A DNA stretch of 64,000 nt from Actinostola sp. cb2023. Lineage: Eukaryota; Cnidaria; Anthozoa; Actiniaria; Actinostolidae. Shown piece by piece: positions 11,875-22,499 of the stretch. The notes beneath the pieces were generated by a model. The model was given only the letters and a program-made list of their open reading frames with translations, was not told the origin of the DNA and searched no databases. Position 1 is the first letter of the stretch. Every line of letters starts with the position of its first letter. The stretch covers positions 1 through 64,000 of the forward strand of contig JAUJYZ010000708.1 of assembly GCA_033675265.1 (NCBI GenBank), given 5' to 3'. Both the position numbers and the translations under genes were made by a program.

Positions 11875-12443
11875 CTACTTCAAATGACGCTCAATTGCAC
11901 TCTGGATAATTCTTAAAGATTGTGGCTCATTGTCTTCGCTGTCCTTGCGTTTGACTTCTGCATAGAACTGATCGAGTGAGAGTCTTGTTGAGGTCAACAC
12001 TACAACAGGCGCCATTTTGTTGATTTCAATGTCAAGATGGCGGGACTTGCACCAGTTTTCAAACACACAAAGCCATTGCTTTGTAGAAAGGTTTTAGTCT
12101 TCTTATTAATCGGGTGTTAATGGCCCGAGACATTAATTGTCTTAATTCATCAATATCTTGGGTTGTGTAAAATTATTAGAAAAAACAGGAACTGTTTTTC
12201 CAATCGCAAATTCAGGAATGGACTCACTACTAGTTAACGGAGCTATTTCGCTTGTTTTGGACCTGTTTTGGTAGTTGATTCTGCATTTTCTGAATCCAAA
12301 TGGATGTCAAATGACGGAAAATCATTCACATTCAGTTCCTCTTCAGCTTGAAAGAGGGAATAGTCATTAATAAAAAACTGTAAGTTGAAAAAATCATCCA
12401 TTTGTTTTGTAAAATATGAAAGAATTGTTGTTGTAAAATCCAA
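11875..12443 (-). pseudogene. Crypton-like tyrosine-recombinase N-terminal pseudogene
   Basis: Minus-strand reading gives pieces in different frames. First is an acidic N-terminal piece (12443-12243), then DIDELRQLMSRAINTRLIRR (about 12170-12110), then, after a frameshift, VFENWCKSRHLDIEINKMAP and a final LDQFYAEVKRKDSEDNEPQS-type piece ending IIQSAIERHLK (12066-11875). The pattern W-x-x-x-R, FYAEVRxKDG, EPxSLRxxQSAIxRHLK is that of the core-binding region preceding Crypton and ZMYM/KCTD1-type tyrosine recombinase domains. The catalytic domain is not seen, and at least one frameshift and stops are present. Known of the family: Cryptons move as circles using a tyrosine recombinase. The assignment rests on motif recognition. 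Confidence 0.55.
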
Positions 12444-12594
12444 AAATATTTCCTGTTCATTTATTTCCCTTTTTTTTCTTCTGTGTTCTGATTGGCTATT
12501 TCATGTTTTTCTGCACTTTCAATTTGGGAATAAATCGCACCATTTTTAACCAATCAGATTACAGGAAATGCTAGTGATTTCAAAATGGATATAA

Positions 12595-12622
12595 TTAATA
12601 ATATTATTATTATTGTTACTAA

Positions 12623-12684
<62 letters not shown>

Positions 12685-12830
12685 TTATTGTTGTTATCAT
12701 AATTATTATTATTGTTATCATTAATATTATTGTTGTTATTATTATTATTATTTATTTTTTTATTGTTATTATTATTATTATTTTTTATTATTATTATTGT
12801 TATTATTATTATTATCATTATCGTTAAGTA
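12595..12830 (+). repeat. (ATT)n microsatellite
   Basis: Interrupted ATT/GTT triplets over about 235 bp. Confidence 0.95.
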
Positions 12831-12901
12831 AAGACTTATTAAACGATTTTACTATAAAGTTGAGCGATAAAAGGTGAAAAACTCCAGGACATATAAGTCG
12901 A

Positions 12902-12934
12902 CGACGTTTCGACGTTACAAACGTCATTATCAAG
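12902..12934 (-). ncRNA. Hammerhead-like motif (degenerate) of Penelope type
   Basis: On the minus strand the order is CTTGATAATGACG, a loop, CGTCGAAACGTCG: a near-CUGAUGA box, a GACG/CGTC stem and a CGAAAC box. It has the layout of a hammerhead core but one change in the CUGAUGA box, so catalysis is doubtful. It sits about 1 kb upstream of a Penelope GIY-YIG relic. Confidence 0.4.
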
Positions 12935-13130
12935 ATACATCTAGGAATAAACTACATATCCATTGTCATATTTTTCTATATATAGGTACTGATCGAAATA
13001 TGCTTGACATGTTTCGCCGGTTGTCCGCTCAGTAGCAGTGTCAGTGTTGAAGCTAACTCTCTACTGGCGTTAATTTTAAAAAAAAAAAAATCGGTTTTCT
13101 AACTGAAATAGTCTATTTGAACTAAATATA

Positions 13131-13278
13131 TGAGAGTTGTTTTTACAAAAAGGGTATAGCCTAATCAACTTGTGATATTGATCAATTCAAACGTTACGTG
13201 GCAAAAATCAAAACCAACCTGAGTACATCAAATGGGTCTAATGACTTTAGACTCCTTTTATTTAAACACGTCTCACTG
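13131..13278 (+). repeat. Direct repeat, copy 1
   Basis: About 150 bp starting GAGAGTTGTTTTTACAAAAA and running past CCAACCTGAGTACATCAAAT matches 13587-13734 almost exactly. It probably is the flanking repeat of the Penelope-like element. Confidence 0.85.
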
Positions 13279-13586
13279 TCTATCATTGGTGATAATAATA
13301 GCTGTCAGTTTCATCAGCATGGCAATCAACCGACGCGCATGTCCGAGTTATTGGATTGTTTGAGGTATTTTGTCGATCTATTGTAAAGAAGATAGCTCAT
13401 ACGTTTACTTTTCCATCATCTTGCAGACTTGCGTTGATTGGACAGATGTTGGTGGTGCTTGCTGCATGACATGTGTTCGTCCTCAACTGGCAAGCATTAC
13501 TACGTGCATGCGTTGTACATACTGTAAGTATGAATGCGCGCGGATTGCATGAGAATCGATTATTGCATTGTTCTGCAGTGAAAATA

Positions 13587-13734
13587 GTGAGAGTTGTTTT
13601 TACAAAAAGGGTATAGCCTAATCAACTTGTGATATTGATCAATTCAAACGTTACGTGGCAAAAATCAAAGCCAACCTGAGTACATCAAATGGGTCTAATG
13701 ACTTTAGACTCTTTTTATTTAAATACGTCTCATA
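13587..13734 (+). repeat. Direct repeat, copy 2
   Basis: Second copy of the 13131-13278 block, with two or three substitutions. Confidence 0.85.
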
Positions 13735-13911
13735 TAGATATCTTAGTGCAATGAAAACAGTGTTTGGTCGTTCGTTGCGTGACTCGGTAAACATGCAAGC
13801 AAAAAGCGCCCAAAGTCAAGCAAAATTGTCCTCGCGAATGTGAAACATGTGTGCTGGCTGAAAGGGAAAACAAATGCCTAACTAAGAATACCATCTACAA
13901 CATTTTAAAAG

Positions 13912-14175
13912 TGTTCTTACTGTCAAGCAGTCTACATTGGAGAAACAGGACGCACCATTGGTTCACGGATAAAAGAACACCTCCGTGGCCAGACCGTGTT
14001 CACACATTTGCAATCACACTCTGCCAACTTCCTGAAAGAATCCCCAATTAGATGGAAAATACTGCACCCTAACATCAAATTCCCCAAAGAGCGTAAAGTA
14101 ATTGAAGCACTTGAAATAAGAAAACAATCAACAAACATTATGAATGGCTGTGTAGGCAGGTTTCTCTGCATATAA
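13912..14175 (+). pseudogene. Penelope-like retroelement GIY-YIG endonuclease relic
   Basis: In the frame of 13921 the sequence reads CSYCQAVYIGETGRTIGSRI, then KEHLRG, THLQSHSANFLKES, ERKVIEALEIRKQ and a stop at 14173-14175. The pattern C-x2-C-x-x-x-YIGETGR-x(5)-R-x-x-EH followed by an I-E-A-L-E-I glutamate matches the GIY-YIG endonuclease that forms the C-terminus of Penelope-like reverse transcriptases. The expected catalytic Tyr (VYIGET), Arg and Glu are all present. The frame upstream of 13912 is broken, and no reverse transcriptase core is found, so this is a 3' fragment. Direct repeats lie 5' and hammerhead-like motifs lie on both sides. Confidence 0.75.
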
Positions 14176-14325
14176 CTCAGTACATTGTTATTATTATTCC
14201 CAGGACACCACATCTATTTACTGTATTGTAATTATTAAGCATTGTTTAATCAACCAATACCACTGGGTATTTCACTATTCAAATGTAAGTTATTTAGAGA
14301 GTGATTTTCAGTTTAAAATATACCA

Positions 14326-14353
14326 CTGATGAAGCCTTCACCGGCGAAACGTC
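14326..14353 (+). ncRNA. Hammerhead-ribozyme-like core
   Basis: CTGATGA (14326-14332), a GCC/GGC stem with a six-base loop, then CGAAAC and GTC. The CUGAUGA and GAAA boxes are both exact. One extra A precedes stem II. It lies 150 bp after the GIY-YIG stop, where Penelope-like elements carry hammerhead motifs in their terminal repeats. Ribozyme activity is inferred only. Confidence 0.5.
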
Positions 14354-14414
14354 TGAATACGCGTTTGTCGTCTATTTCTTTTGCCTGACGAAGTTAAATA
14401 CTCTCAATTCATGA

Positions 14415-14416
14415 TG

Positions 14417-14464
<48 letters not shown>

Positions 14465-14484
14465 TATTATTATTATTATTATTA

Positions 14485-14522
<38 letters not shown>

Positions 14523-14525
14523 CAT
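14415..14525 (+). repeat. (ATT)n microsatellite
   Basis: Almost pure ATT triplets. Confidence 0.95.
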
Positions 14526-14590
14526 CATATATAGAATGACGGAGGTTCGACAACGTGGTTTGTGATCAAAGTTAAATTAATAAATTATTA

Positions 14591-14933
14591 AGTAGGAGCA
14601 TCCATGAAGCATTAAAATCTGTCACGGCGTTTGAAAAAGTTTGGCTATTTTTAGAACACGAAATTGACCAATCACTGTTGCTGCAAATTAACGAGTTGAG
14701 GCAAATAAAACGAGTTGCAGAGAGCAAATAAAACGAGTTGCTGCAAATAAAACGAGTTGCAGCAAATAAAACGAGTTGCTACAAATAAAACGAGTTGCAG
14801 CAAATAAAACGAGTTGCATTGCTACAAATAAAACGAGTTGCTGCAAATAAAACCGGAAGTGCTCAGTGATTGATAGCCAAACTTGTTCAAACGCCGTGGC
14901 ATAGACCCAATATGTAGCATGGATGCTCCTACT
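14591..14933. mobile_element. MITE carrying an internal 19-bp minisatellite
   Basis: Termini AGTAGGAGCATCCATG and CATGGATGCTCCTACT flank the element, with TA on both sides. Similarity of the arms extends about 65 bp inward (ACGGCGTTTGAAAAAGTTTG against CAAACTTGTTCAAACGCCGT). The middle (14697-14850) is about eight tandem units of about 19 bp built on GCAAATAAAACGAGTTGC. Confidence 0.85.
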
Positions 14934-15193
14934 TATGGGCTCCTAACAAAATCCAATGAAACGTTGACAAGGTAAACCATCCTGGAACACCACGGAAAGG
15001 TCTCGAAAGAAAGAAAGAGCAGAAAATCTAAGGGGTGATCTCATCCATAATAGATTTAGCGGGATGGTTTTCTATAAAAATAGAACATACCGTAGTTGAT
15101 GGACCAAGGGCCAATATGAAATATTTTAAAAGAGTTTATGGACTTCTGACTTCACTAACAACTCGTTTACTTAATAGATAGTAAATGACTAAC

Positions 15194-16557
15194 CTGTGGC
15201 AGAGGAACATGATTACACTGGGTCCCTGTTGTCCAGTCCCTAAACCTTGCACTCCCGTCAGCCACGCCAAATTCAGTTCCCTGGTAAGCGATCCAATTAA
15301 TCGTCGCGTTACCATTGGATCCAGTCCCACTCTCAACTAGGCACACTTTAAAGCTGCTTGTAGTGACAGACTCAACCCACGTGAACACTACGTCATGTAC
15401 ACGTGTTGAGCTCGTGCCAAAACCTACTGACGTAAACACCTTCACTGATCCAACACCCGTGAAGGCTGATGGGAAGGTAACAGTATCACAGTAACCATCT
15501 AATGATGACCTTCCTATTCGAAGTGTTCCGTGCTGCAAGCCTAGAAATTAAAACGCAAAGAGAGATTTAGCATCGAGGGTCACTTGACCATGGCTGATCT
15601 TTTCGTCAGGGACCAAGTTTTAAATTCCATAAGAATGCCAGACTCCTCTCATCGAATTACATTACAGCAGAGCAAGTTAGATGATGGTTTCTTTTCTCCC
15701 AAAACATTTTACCAACGATCACGGCGATCTAAGATGGACGTAACAATAGCGCGATTATATCACGTATTTCGGCATAAAGACATTAAACCTCCCTCGTTTA
15801 GAAAATTGGTGAGAGGGGCACAGAATAACTTGACTTAGGAACTTCAGTAGTGAAGACATAAAAATGTGACTTTAAACGACGTTTCAAATTAGAGAGCAAC
15901 GTCTAGCTCAGTATTGTTTGGTGATAAACCTCGGCATAGGTTTCAAAAGCGTCTAAATAATCGACCCTAAATATCTGAAACACTTTGTCGTGCGTAATAC
16001 GTTGTGTAGCTAGCATGCTAAGAGGGCGTTGGCTTTCTGTGCAACACGTACCAACACTTTTCGCCCGTTTTGACAAAGATAAACAATTTTTTCTTGTTCT
16101 TGTATCTCGTTTTGACTTCAACACGTAAAATAATCTTTATTTGAGCGACTGTTTGAGGAGTATATAGCGATACTACAGATCTGGTTTACACAAAATATGC
16201 ACCACAATTCACTGTCCAACTGATACAAGGATCGCCATACTAACCTGCAACAGCTACAACAGCTGCGAGAACTATCACCACAACAAGAAAAGAAACGATC
16301 TCATGTTTTTTTTTTTGCTCCGTTCGTCGAGGTGACTTGTAGTAAAATACACCAAGACTGGAACTTGACGCCCTTTCATAATGATCGACTTGCCTTTCAA
16401 CTTTAATGATTAAATACTGTATTCTCGTAAATACATGAAGGGGTTTTACATTGATAGCGTAGTAGGAAATTCTCTTTTGATCATTGGTTTTTGATGAACA
16501 TCGATTTTCTTCTTTAATGATCCATAAATGTCTGTAACTGTTTAGGGAGAATTTCAA
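15194..16557 (-). CDS. Type II membrane protein with H-type-lectin-like ectodomain (two exons seen)
   Basis: Exon A (about 16557 to 16243) encodes a basic N-terminal segment ending in an uninterrupted hydrophobic run, EIVSFLVVVIVLAAVVAVA, a single membrane segment with the positively charged side inward. It ends GCAG before GTTAGT, phase 1. Exon B (15540 to 15194) follows TTAATTTCTAG, restores the phase, and ends CCACAG before GTTAGT. It encodes about 115 residues with the pattern FPSAFTGVGSVKVF, RVHDVVFTWVESVTTSSFKV and INWIAYQG, as in H-type lectin beta-sandwich domains that bind sugars outside the cell. A GTQC motif at its end suggests more repeats or exons downstream (left), not located. 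The true 5' end is uncertain, since a stop lies just upstream of the TTG-initiated frame. Family by pattern, moderate certainty. Confidence 0.55.
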
Positions 16558-16816
16558 TGTCCATCATTTCCTTTCTCTCCTGAGATGAAATGCAATTGAA
16601 TCGGGATCATGAGCTCAAGGGATTACTTTACAAGGAAGTCGCTAGTCCTTTCTAGAACTAGTGTTTCGTCTTACCGCGTACAACAACTAAGCCTTTTTTT
16701 CAAAAAGCTTAACACAATCTTTACACTTGTTTGTTGCAAATTGAGTTGAAATGACGTCGTGTTTACGAGTGTACGTGCAACAGTAAGAAACATCCCAACG
16801 GTACTTCCGCTTTTAA

Positions 16817-16983
16817 GAGGTCGTCTCCCTAAAAACCACCCACTCAAATTCGTACCAAAAATAAATTTTCCTGAAACTCTAGCCACTGAAAGACTTGATC
16901 AAAGTTAGTACTAAATGAGGTTTGGTTTGGTTCAAAATATTATCTGGCGGCGTTAGAAACCGTCAAACATTTTGACCAGCCAC
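16817..16983 (+). mobile_element. Solo terminal fragment of the TTAA/long-TIR transposon family
   Basis: The sequence after TTAA (16813-16816) starts GAGGTCGTCTCCCTAAAAAC and matches the ends of the 44632-51407 element for about 165 bp, to TTTTGACCAGCCA. It marks an independent insertion of that family, truncated or diverged inward. Confidence 0.8.
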
Positions 16984-17678
16984 AGGAAACCCAGGCTGTG
17001 TATCTGTCTGGGTCTTTACGTAAATTATAGTAAAATACAGTAAATGAATGATAGCTTCTAAATAAAGTGTATTTCACATATACATACCGTCTTGTCTTCA
17101 TTTTGCCTCGTTTCGGACGATTTTGACGTGTTTTGGCTCCTCTAACTCTCCCCTCCATATATAATGAGAAGGACGGAAACATCGAGTCTCAAATCACTAC
17201 AGGTCACGATCGATCCTCCTCGATTTCTCACCTAAAAATTTATTCCCCATCAATTCAAACAACCTCAGGTGAAAGAAAGATAAATATGGATTCCTCGAAA
17301 GTGAGTCACGACAAGAAAAAGCATCAGATTCATTCTGGAATCCTTCGAAGAATCCATAACATACAGCCATTTTCATCCGGAGTTCCCGTTTGCTGTCCAC
17401 GGAAGTAAGCGTTACACCACACGAAATCCCAGCGGGCTTTGGCGCTCGGACCTGATTGGACAAAAATTTCACTCGTGGGGACTATCGAGAGTAAGAAATG
17501 GATAGACAAATTATACACATCTAGGGGTGGGTACAATATGAACAACCAATCCGAAATCGACAACAACATGACGACCCGTGCATGGAAAACCCCACAAAAT
17601 TCCAGCGTTTATAGCGAGATTCAAAACGTTACCTTATCGCATTTATAATGATAATTATTCGATATTGTCAAATACAAA

Positions 17679-17939
17679 ATGCTGTCTACGCTGAAGCGGA
17701 AAGATGAAGAATGCCATGGAATTGTTCCGAAGAAGAAGAGTGAAGGCGAAAAAGTTTTACTTCCTTTTTATGTATCTTTGAAAGCCTGGTAAGTTTGAAG
17801 TTACGACCGTTCGATTCAATAATATTTTACATCAATAGTTTGTTCGATAAATGACTTCTTTTATTTCAGGGTTTTGCGTAATTATGAGCAAACTGCAGGA
17901 TGCTTTTCATTCCGTGATGATATTTTAACTCGTCATTAG
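17679..17939 (+). CDS. Small two-exon ORF, 59 aa, unknown function
   Basis: An ATG at 17679 opens exon 1 (to 17788), which is Lys/Glu-rich. It ends at a consensus donor, GCCTG before GTAAGT. An 81-bp intron (17789-17869) ends in a pyrimidine-rich TTCTTTTATTTCAG. Exon 2 (from 17870) continues in phase, reading VLRNYEQTAGCFSFRDDIL, to TAG at 17937-17939. Strong splice signals and a maintained frame argue for a real transcript; the protein is too short to classify. It may be one isoform or a fragment of a larger gene. A poly-C run starts 40 bp downstream. Confidence 0.5.
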
Positions 17940-17977
17940 TTACGTACAGGAACGGGTGAGACGGGGGCTTAGCATCA

Positions 17978-17979
<2 letters not shown>

Positions 17980-18013
<34 letters not shown>
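17980..18013 (+). repeat. Poly-C tract of 34 bases
   Basis: Uninterrupted C homopolymer followed by C-rich sequence. Confidence 0.95.
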
Positions 18014-18231
18014 ACCTCCCATACCCCCATAGCACTAACTGCTCCGTAATAGAGGGGTGTAGATTGTGAGTCTGAGGCATGTTTACCAAACTAATTATCC
18101 ATTCACCTACTGCGGGAGTTAGGGATGTATTTATTTTCCCAGTAGCTTATCTGAAGGTCGATAGTTCTTTCCCCAAAAACGCTCTATCGTCCTTACATCA
18201 AGTAGTCAAAACAACTGCAGTGCGTACCGAA

Positions 18232-18561
18232 CAGGGTAGCAAAGGGGGGGTCATGATCACGCTTCACGGGCGATTTTTTGGTAAATTCACGCGTCACGGA
18301 CCATAATGTCCGAAATTCACGAATCACGAGCGCCAACCATACTTTTGGAATTTCACGCGTGAAAATGTTTAGATCCTAAACGTTCACGTTTCACAGAGCA
18401 TAACAGCGGTAAATCACGAATCACAGTCGGTCAAAAGGGACGATCACGCATCACGTTGAAACATAAATTCACGCATCACGCTCGAATTTTTATGAATTTC
18501 ACGATTCACGCTCCATTTTTTGGTCAAATCACGCGTCACGCGTAACCCCTTTGCTATCCTG
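18232..18561. mobile_element. 330-bp MITE with 6-bp target duplication and internal TCACG repeats
   Basis: Ends CAGGGTAGCAAAGGGG and CCCCTTTGCTATCCTG are inverted repeats with one mismatch. They are flanked by ACCGAA at 18226-18231 and again at 18562-18567, a clean 6-bp target duplication. The interior is a loose minisatellite in which ATTCACGCGTCACG-like words recur every 25-35 bp. Another end (CAGGGTAGCAAAGGGG) occurs alone near 6013. Confidence 0.9.
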
Positions 18562-18569
18562 ACCGAATG

Positions 18570-20180
18570 GTGCTCTTGTCTAGGACCACTTGACGAAGTA
18601 TATCATATTCATTCATAGCCCGATTGTCGTGCAAACGTCGCGCCGGACGGCAAGTGTATCACGGCATATCGTTATTTCACGTCCTCTTCACGACGTCGAT
18701 GACAACAACCCTCGTTTTACTGATCAGTGCGCACTGCGTCATCTTCCACGTACCCTGGTTCCAGAGGCTACTGGTGCTGAGGCTTCGGACTCGTCCTTCG
18801 GACTGGCGCCTCTCGTCAGTCGGACTCGCCTCTCGTCCTTCGGATTAGGGTATTTTCCACGTCGCGTCGCAAGCTCATTATGAAGCCATTTTAACCGATA
18901 CAGGTAAAAGGAAATAAAGAGTATTAGCTTAACGTAGCCTTGTTTAGTTTTGTTGTTTCTTCTCCAGTTTTGAATTGAACTCCTTTCTCCACTCTACCCA
19001 GGATTGTTTGTCACTCGGTCACACAACATTCTACTGTATGTTGCTTGCGTTACGAACATGAAACTGCATGTTTCCATCTCATTAGTCTATTTTGTCTTTG
19101 AATCAAGCACCATAAGTGATAGCCTCCTTTGCAGGCGTTCTTAGGTGAATGATATTACGAGATTAATACTGCTAAACTCCAAGGAAACATATATTTTAAT
19201 GACAATCTTTCCCAAGTAAGTCAATCAATGTAAACAAAGCAGCTGCAACGCTCCAATTACTACAGCCGAAAGCTGATTACAAAGATTTTAAATGGTGGTT
19301 CTTCTTCACAAAATCTTACGTATCAGCTGCCAACAAGGAAGGTGATCATAATCGTCTGCGGACTTATAATTAGCTTTGATTTTAGTGGCGAATTTGGGCT
19401 TCAAGTTTGAGTTGTTAGATCCCAGACATGGCTTGTGTTCAAATGTTGCACTAAATTTCAAGCCGAAATGCTTGAAGTTCTGGAGTTTGGTAAAAGGCGC
19501 ACAATTAAAAACCCAAATCAATACTGAGATATGTTTCAGTATATCATTCTAAGCTTACGTATACGGAGTTTTAGAGATATCAGAGTGCCTGCACATATAG
19601 AAAATATTAATCGCATAATAACGGTGAAATGTAAATAGGAAAAACCTGCTTTGTTAACCTTTATTTCCCACTTGTTCATTTGCAGTAAATACCTAGATTT
19701 TAACTCAGATATCATGTAGCACCTTTCTAAAATGAATATCCGAAGACAGTTTCGCTTTAGCTGTCTTTATTTTTTCGCGCGATGCGATTTTCTAGAGGTA
19801 CTATTTTCCCGCTGGATTCAAGCCAATTTCAGGCCGCCAGAGGCCTGGATCGATTTTCTCGATTTAAAAAAAAAACAACGATTTTTTTTACAAAATGAAC
19901 ATCAGATCATTGGTTTGTACAATATTCCCTTTCTTTAGATTGAATATTAATGTTTTCACTGTGGCCAGATTTTTGGCTATTTTGCTCCATCAGATATGGC
20001 ATTCTCTCTTAAGAACTGTAGAAAACCATAAAATAATAAAAAATCGTAAAAGTTTTAATCCCATTGAGAAGGAAGGCCCGATTCCGAAAAATGGAGGCTT
20101 TCATAAAATCGAATTACCAGCGCTCCAGTTACGGTGAAGTATGAATCTGAATACTGAATCTCTATCATCAGGTATTGTTT
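18570..20180. other. No supportable gene; low-copy sequence
   Basis: No splice-bounded coding frame could be joined. A short block at 18770-18850 repeats CGTCCTTCGGA-like words. Confidence 0.4.
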
Positions 20181-20189
20181 TCCAAAAGT

Positions 20190-20326
20190 GTGTCGGGGAT
20201 TTTCGATATTTGATTCCTAAAAAAAATGACAAGCATTCAAAGTTTGATGTTAGATATTTTTCGAGTTGATGTAATATGAACGCTAATAACTTGAAATGTA
20301 AAGCGAAATCAAACAATCCCCGACAC
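20190..20326. mobile_element. Small inverted-repeat element
   Basis: Ends GTGTCGGGGATT (20190) and AATCCCCGACAC (end 20326) are exact reverse complements. No clear target duplication. Confidence 0.45.
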
Positions 20327-21374
20327 GCAAATTTCGTGGAAATTAGACGTTTCTAGATACCCTATTAATTCACGTTAATGTCGTTAATGTCGAGCTTCAC
20401 GGCAAAATATACTTCGGAGAAATAAGCTTCCAAAGTTGTGTAAACAAAAGACACCTCATTTCCGCCATTTTCCGGCTGGGACACCTTCTTATCCAATCAG
20501 AATCGTTATGAGGTCACTAAGGTCATCATAAACTAATTGAGCCAGAAAACTCTCGCCAAACTGGTTCTACAAGCCTCGAGAATCCAACGAACGATACTTC
20601 TAAAATGTATAAACTAAAATAGTAGACGGCAAGACGCTTTGCTCTCGAACTGAGCTTTTTATCACAACACTATGGAAATTCAAATTCCCGGCCGTTCTTT
20701 CGCGCGCCATCAACAGTGCGCCCAGCAAGTGTTAATTCGGTTGATTCTTGATATTATTCGACGGAGCACATTTTCGTCCATAACTCAAAAAAAAACATTT
20801 CGATTCAGAATTTTTTTTCACCAAATCATAGTTTATAATATTTTCTTGCTGATAAGCTAAAAAAAGCAAATTCGAGTTCTGAGACCGCGCGAACGTATAC
20901 CATATCCTTAATCAAGGGGGGGAGCTACTGATATAAGAACGTGATGATTCGGTGAACTCGGAAACATAACTATAATATTACGGTACTACACAAAGGAACA
21001 TGCCGTAACTGTATTAAAACGCAAGTTGTATGCCATATTCTGTAATTATCTCTTACTGACCATATTTCTTGGGGGAGAGGAGGGGGCGCTTGATCGAGGA
21101 AATACGGTAGCTATTTACTTTCTTTCCTCTGGTGAGAGGAGAGGAAAGTTTGTGTACTAGACACAGTCGGACATAATTCAAAGCGAAAACAAAAGACTCC
21201 ATGCAAGTGAGAACGAAGCTAACAAAGAATATCAGTTCAGTTTTGCCGTTAAAAGAGCAGTGTTCCAAGGCGTGCGCTAAATCGTCGAAATGCCCTGAAG
21301 TTGTTATAAATAACATCGCTCCCATAAGACATGAAAGACAAAAACAACACCTAAAAGTGTGCAATGCACTAATT

Positions 21375-21519
21375 TGGAGACACTGTACTCTCACACACTA
21401 CCACTACATTCTAATATTATATGCATACAACGTTCAGCTCACTAGTTTGTTTGTTTTTCTGAGGGAGGAAAATCGGAGTATCCGGAGAAAAACCCTCGAT
21501 CCAAGCAAGGGAGAGTTAC
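21375..21519 (-). mobile_element. 3' part of a tRNA-derived SINE, head missing
   Basis: This matches the body and tail of the SINEs at 31903-32141 and 60507-60745 (TTTTTCTCCGG, then TCCGATTTTCCTCCC, then GAATGTAGTGGTAGTGTG on the minus strand) but stops before the tRNA-like head. At 21520 it jumps directly into sequence that in the left arm lies 0.7 kb beyond the SINE (about 32775), showing a deletion in this copy. Confidence 0.8.
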
Positions 21520-21725
21520 ATTAACAATAACATATAGTTAAAACGTTGATTATACGGCATTTACAACAAATAAGCTTTTACGTACGAGTGTCGTCATGAT
21601 CAGGGACGAAGACAAACTAGGACAGCATGTATAATCTAGCAAAATAGAATGACATTAACTTATTTTAGAACGAATGTATATATTTAAGGATTGTTTACTG
21701 AAATAACTGTCACGTTAACAGCAAA

Positions 21726-22484
21726 TCAAGCCATTTGACCGTAACATCTCAGCTTTCCAAGAGTATGATATCCAAGTTCATCAGAATCTCCTACATCACC
21801 AAACCTAGAATTTAGTGAAAAGATTAAACATACGATATTACTGCAGTGTGGACGTACTAGCATAGATGGATTATGAATAGATTAGGATGAGAGGATGGAA
21901 CTCCGTAGGTAGAAAGCCGGGCTGGGTTTGAGATAATAACATTTAATAACAATAACATTTATTTATATGGCGCAAATTCAACATACGTTTTCAAATGCGC
22001 CTTAAAGTTTAGATGGTAATATAGTTAGCTCTGCAGCGGAATTGCAATGTGAGGCGGTCTACTCTGATGGAATCTACTTGTGTTCATACCTTAGCGAAAT
22101 GACAGGAAGATCTTCTTTGTAGGTCAGTAAACCAGAATCTTCAAGCCAAAAGTCCTTGTTTGCGTCACAGTTACAGTTGGCATTGTTTGCACAGCTTTCC
22201 GTCATGCCACAGGCGCACATTCCACTGTCACGTGACGCGCCGCCCCAGTACTTCATTTGACGCCCATCACGTGACACAAGCCATGATGTCTGTGCATCTA
22301 CACGATGATCTGAATAATAATAGAAAGAGCTCAAATGTAGAAAGATGATTGGAGTAAGCAAGACAATAATATCGATCCCATGCATGACTTACACAGTAAC
22401 AGTGCATCCACACACTCGTATTTGATGTACTGTTCACAATGGGTTGAGATGGATGTCAATGCTCGTAGTTGGATCAGATCACTA
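21726..22484 (-). pseudogene. Third, 5'-truncated copy of the PAN/CNTNAP-like gene
   Basis: Minus strand. Part of exon 2 (22484-22393), exon 3 (22309-22090) and exon 4 (21804-21726) match the complete copies at 32994-35060 and 57573-59656, with a few percent divergence and intact splice sites and stop. Exon 3 reads KYWGGASRDSGMCACGM and CNCDANKDFWLEDSG. Similarity ends abruptly inside exon 2 at about 22484, where the 45-bp minisatellite element begins, so exon 1 (signal peptide and PAN domain) and most of exon 2 are gone. An insert of about 75 bp (about 21930-22010) lies between exons 3 and 4. Probably non-functional. Confidence 0.8.
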
Positions 22485-22499
22485 CACTGTTATTTTCAA

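Noticed and set aside
12546..12827. 80-90-codon ORFs rich in Ile or Asn
   Set aside because: Translations of the (ATT)n microsatellite on each strand.
15584..15838. 84-codon plus-strand ORF inside the lectin-like gene's intron
   Set aside because: Opposite strand to a supported gene, with no recognisable domain and no splice support.
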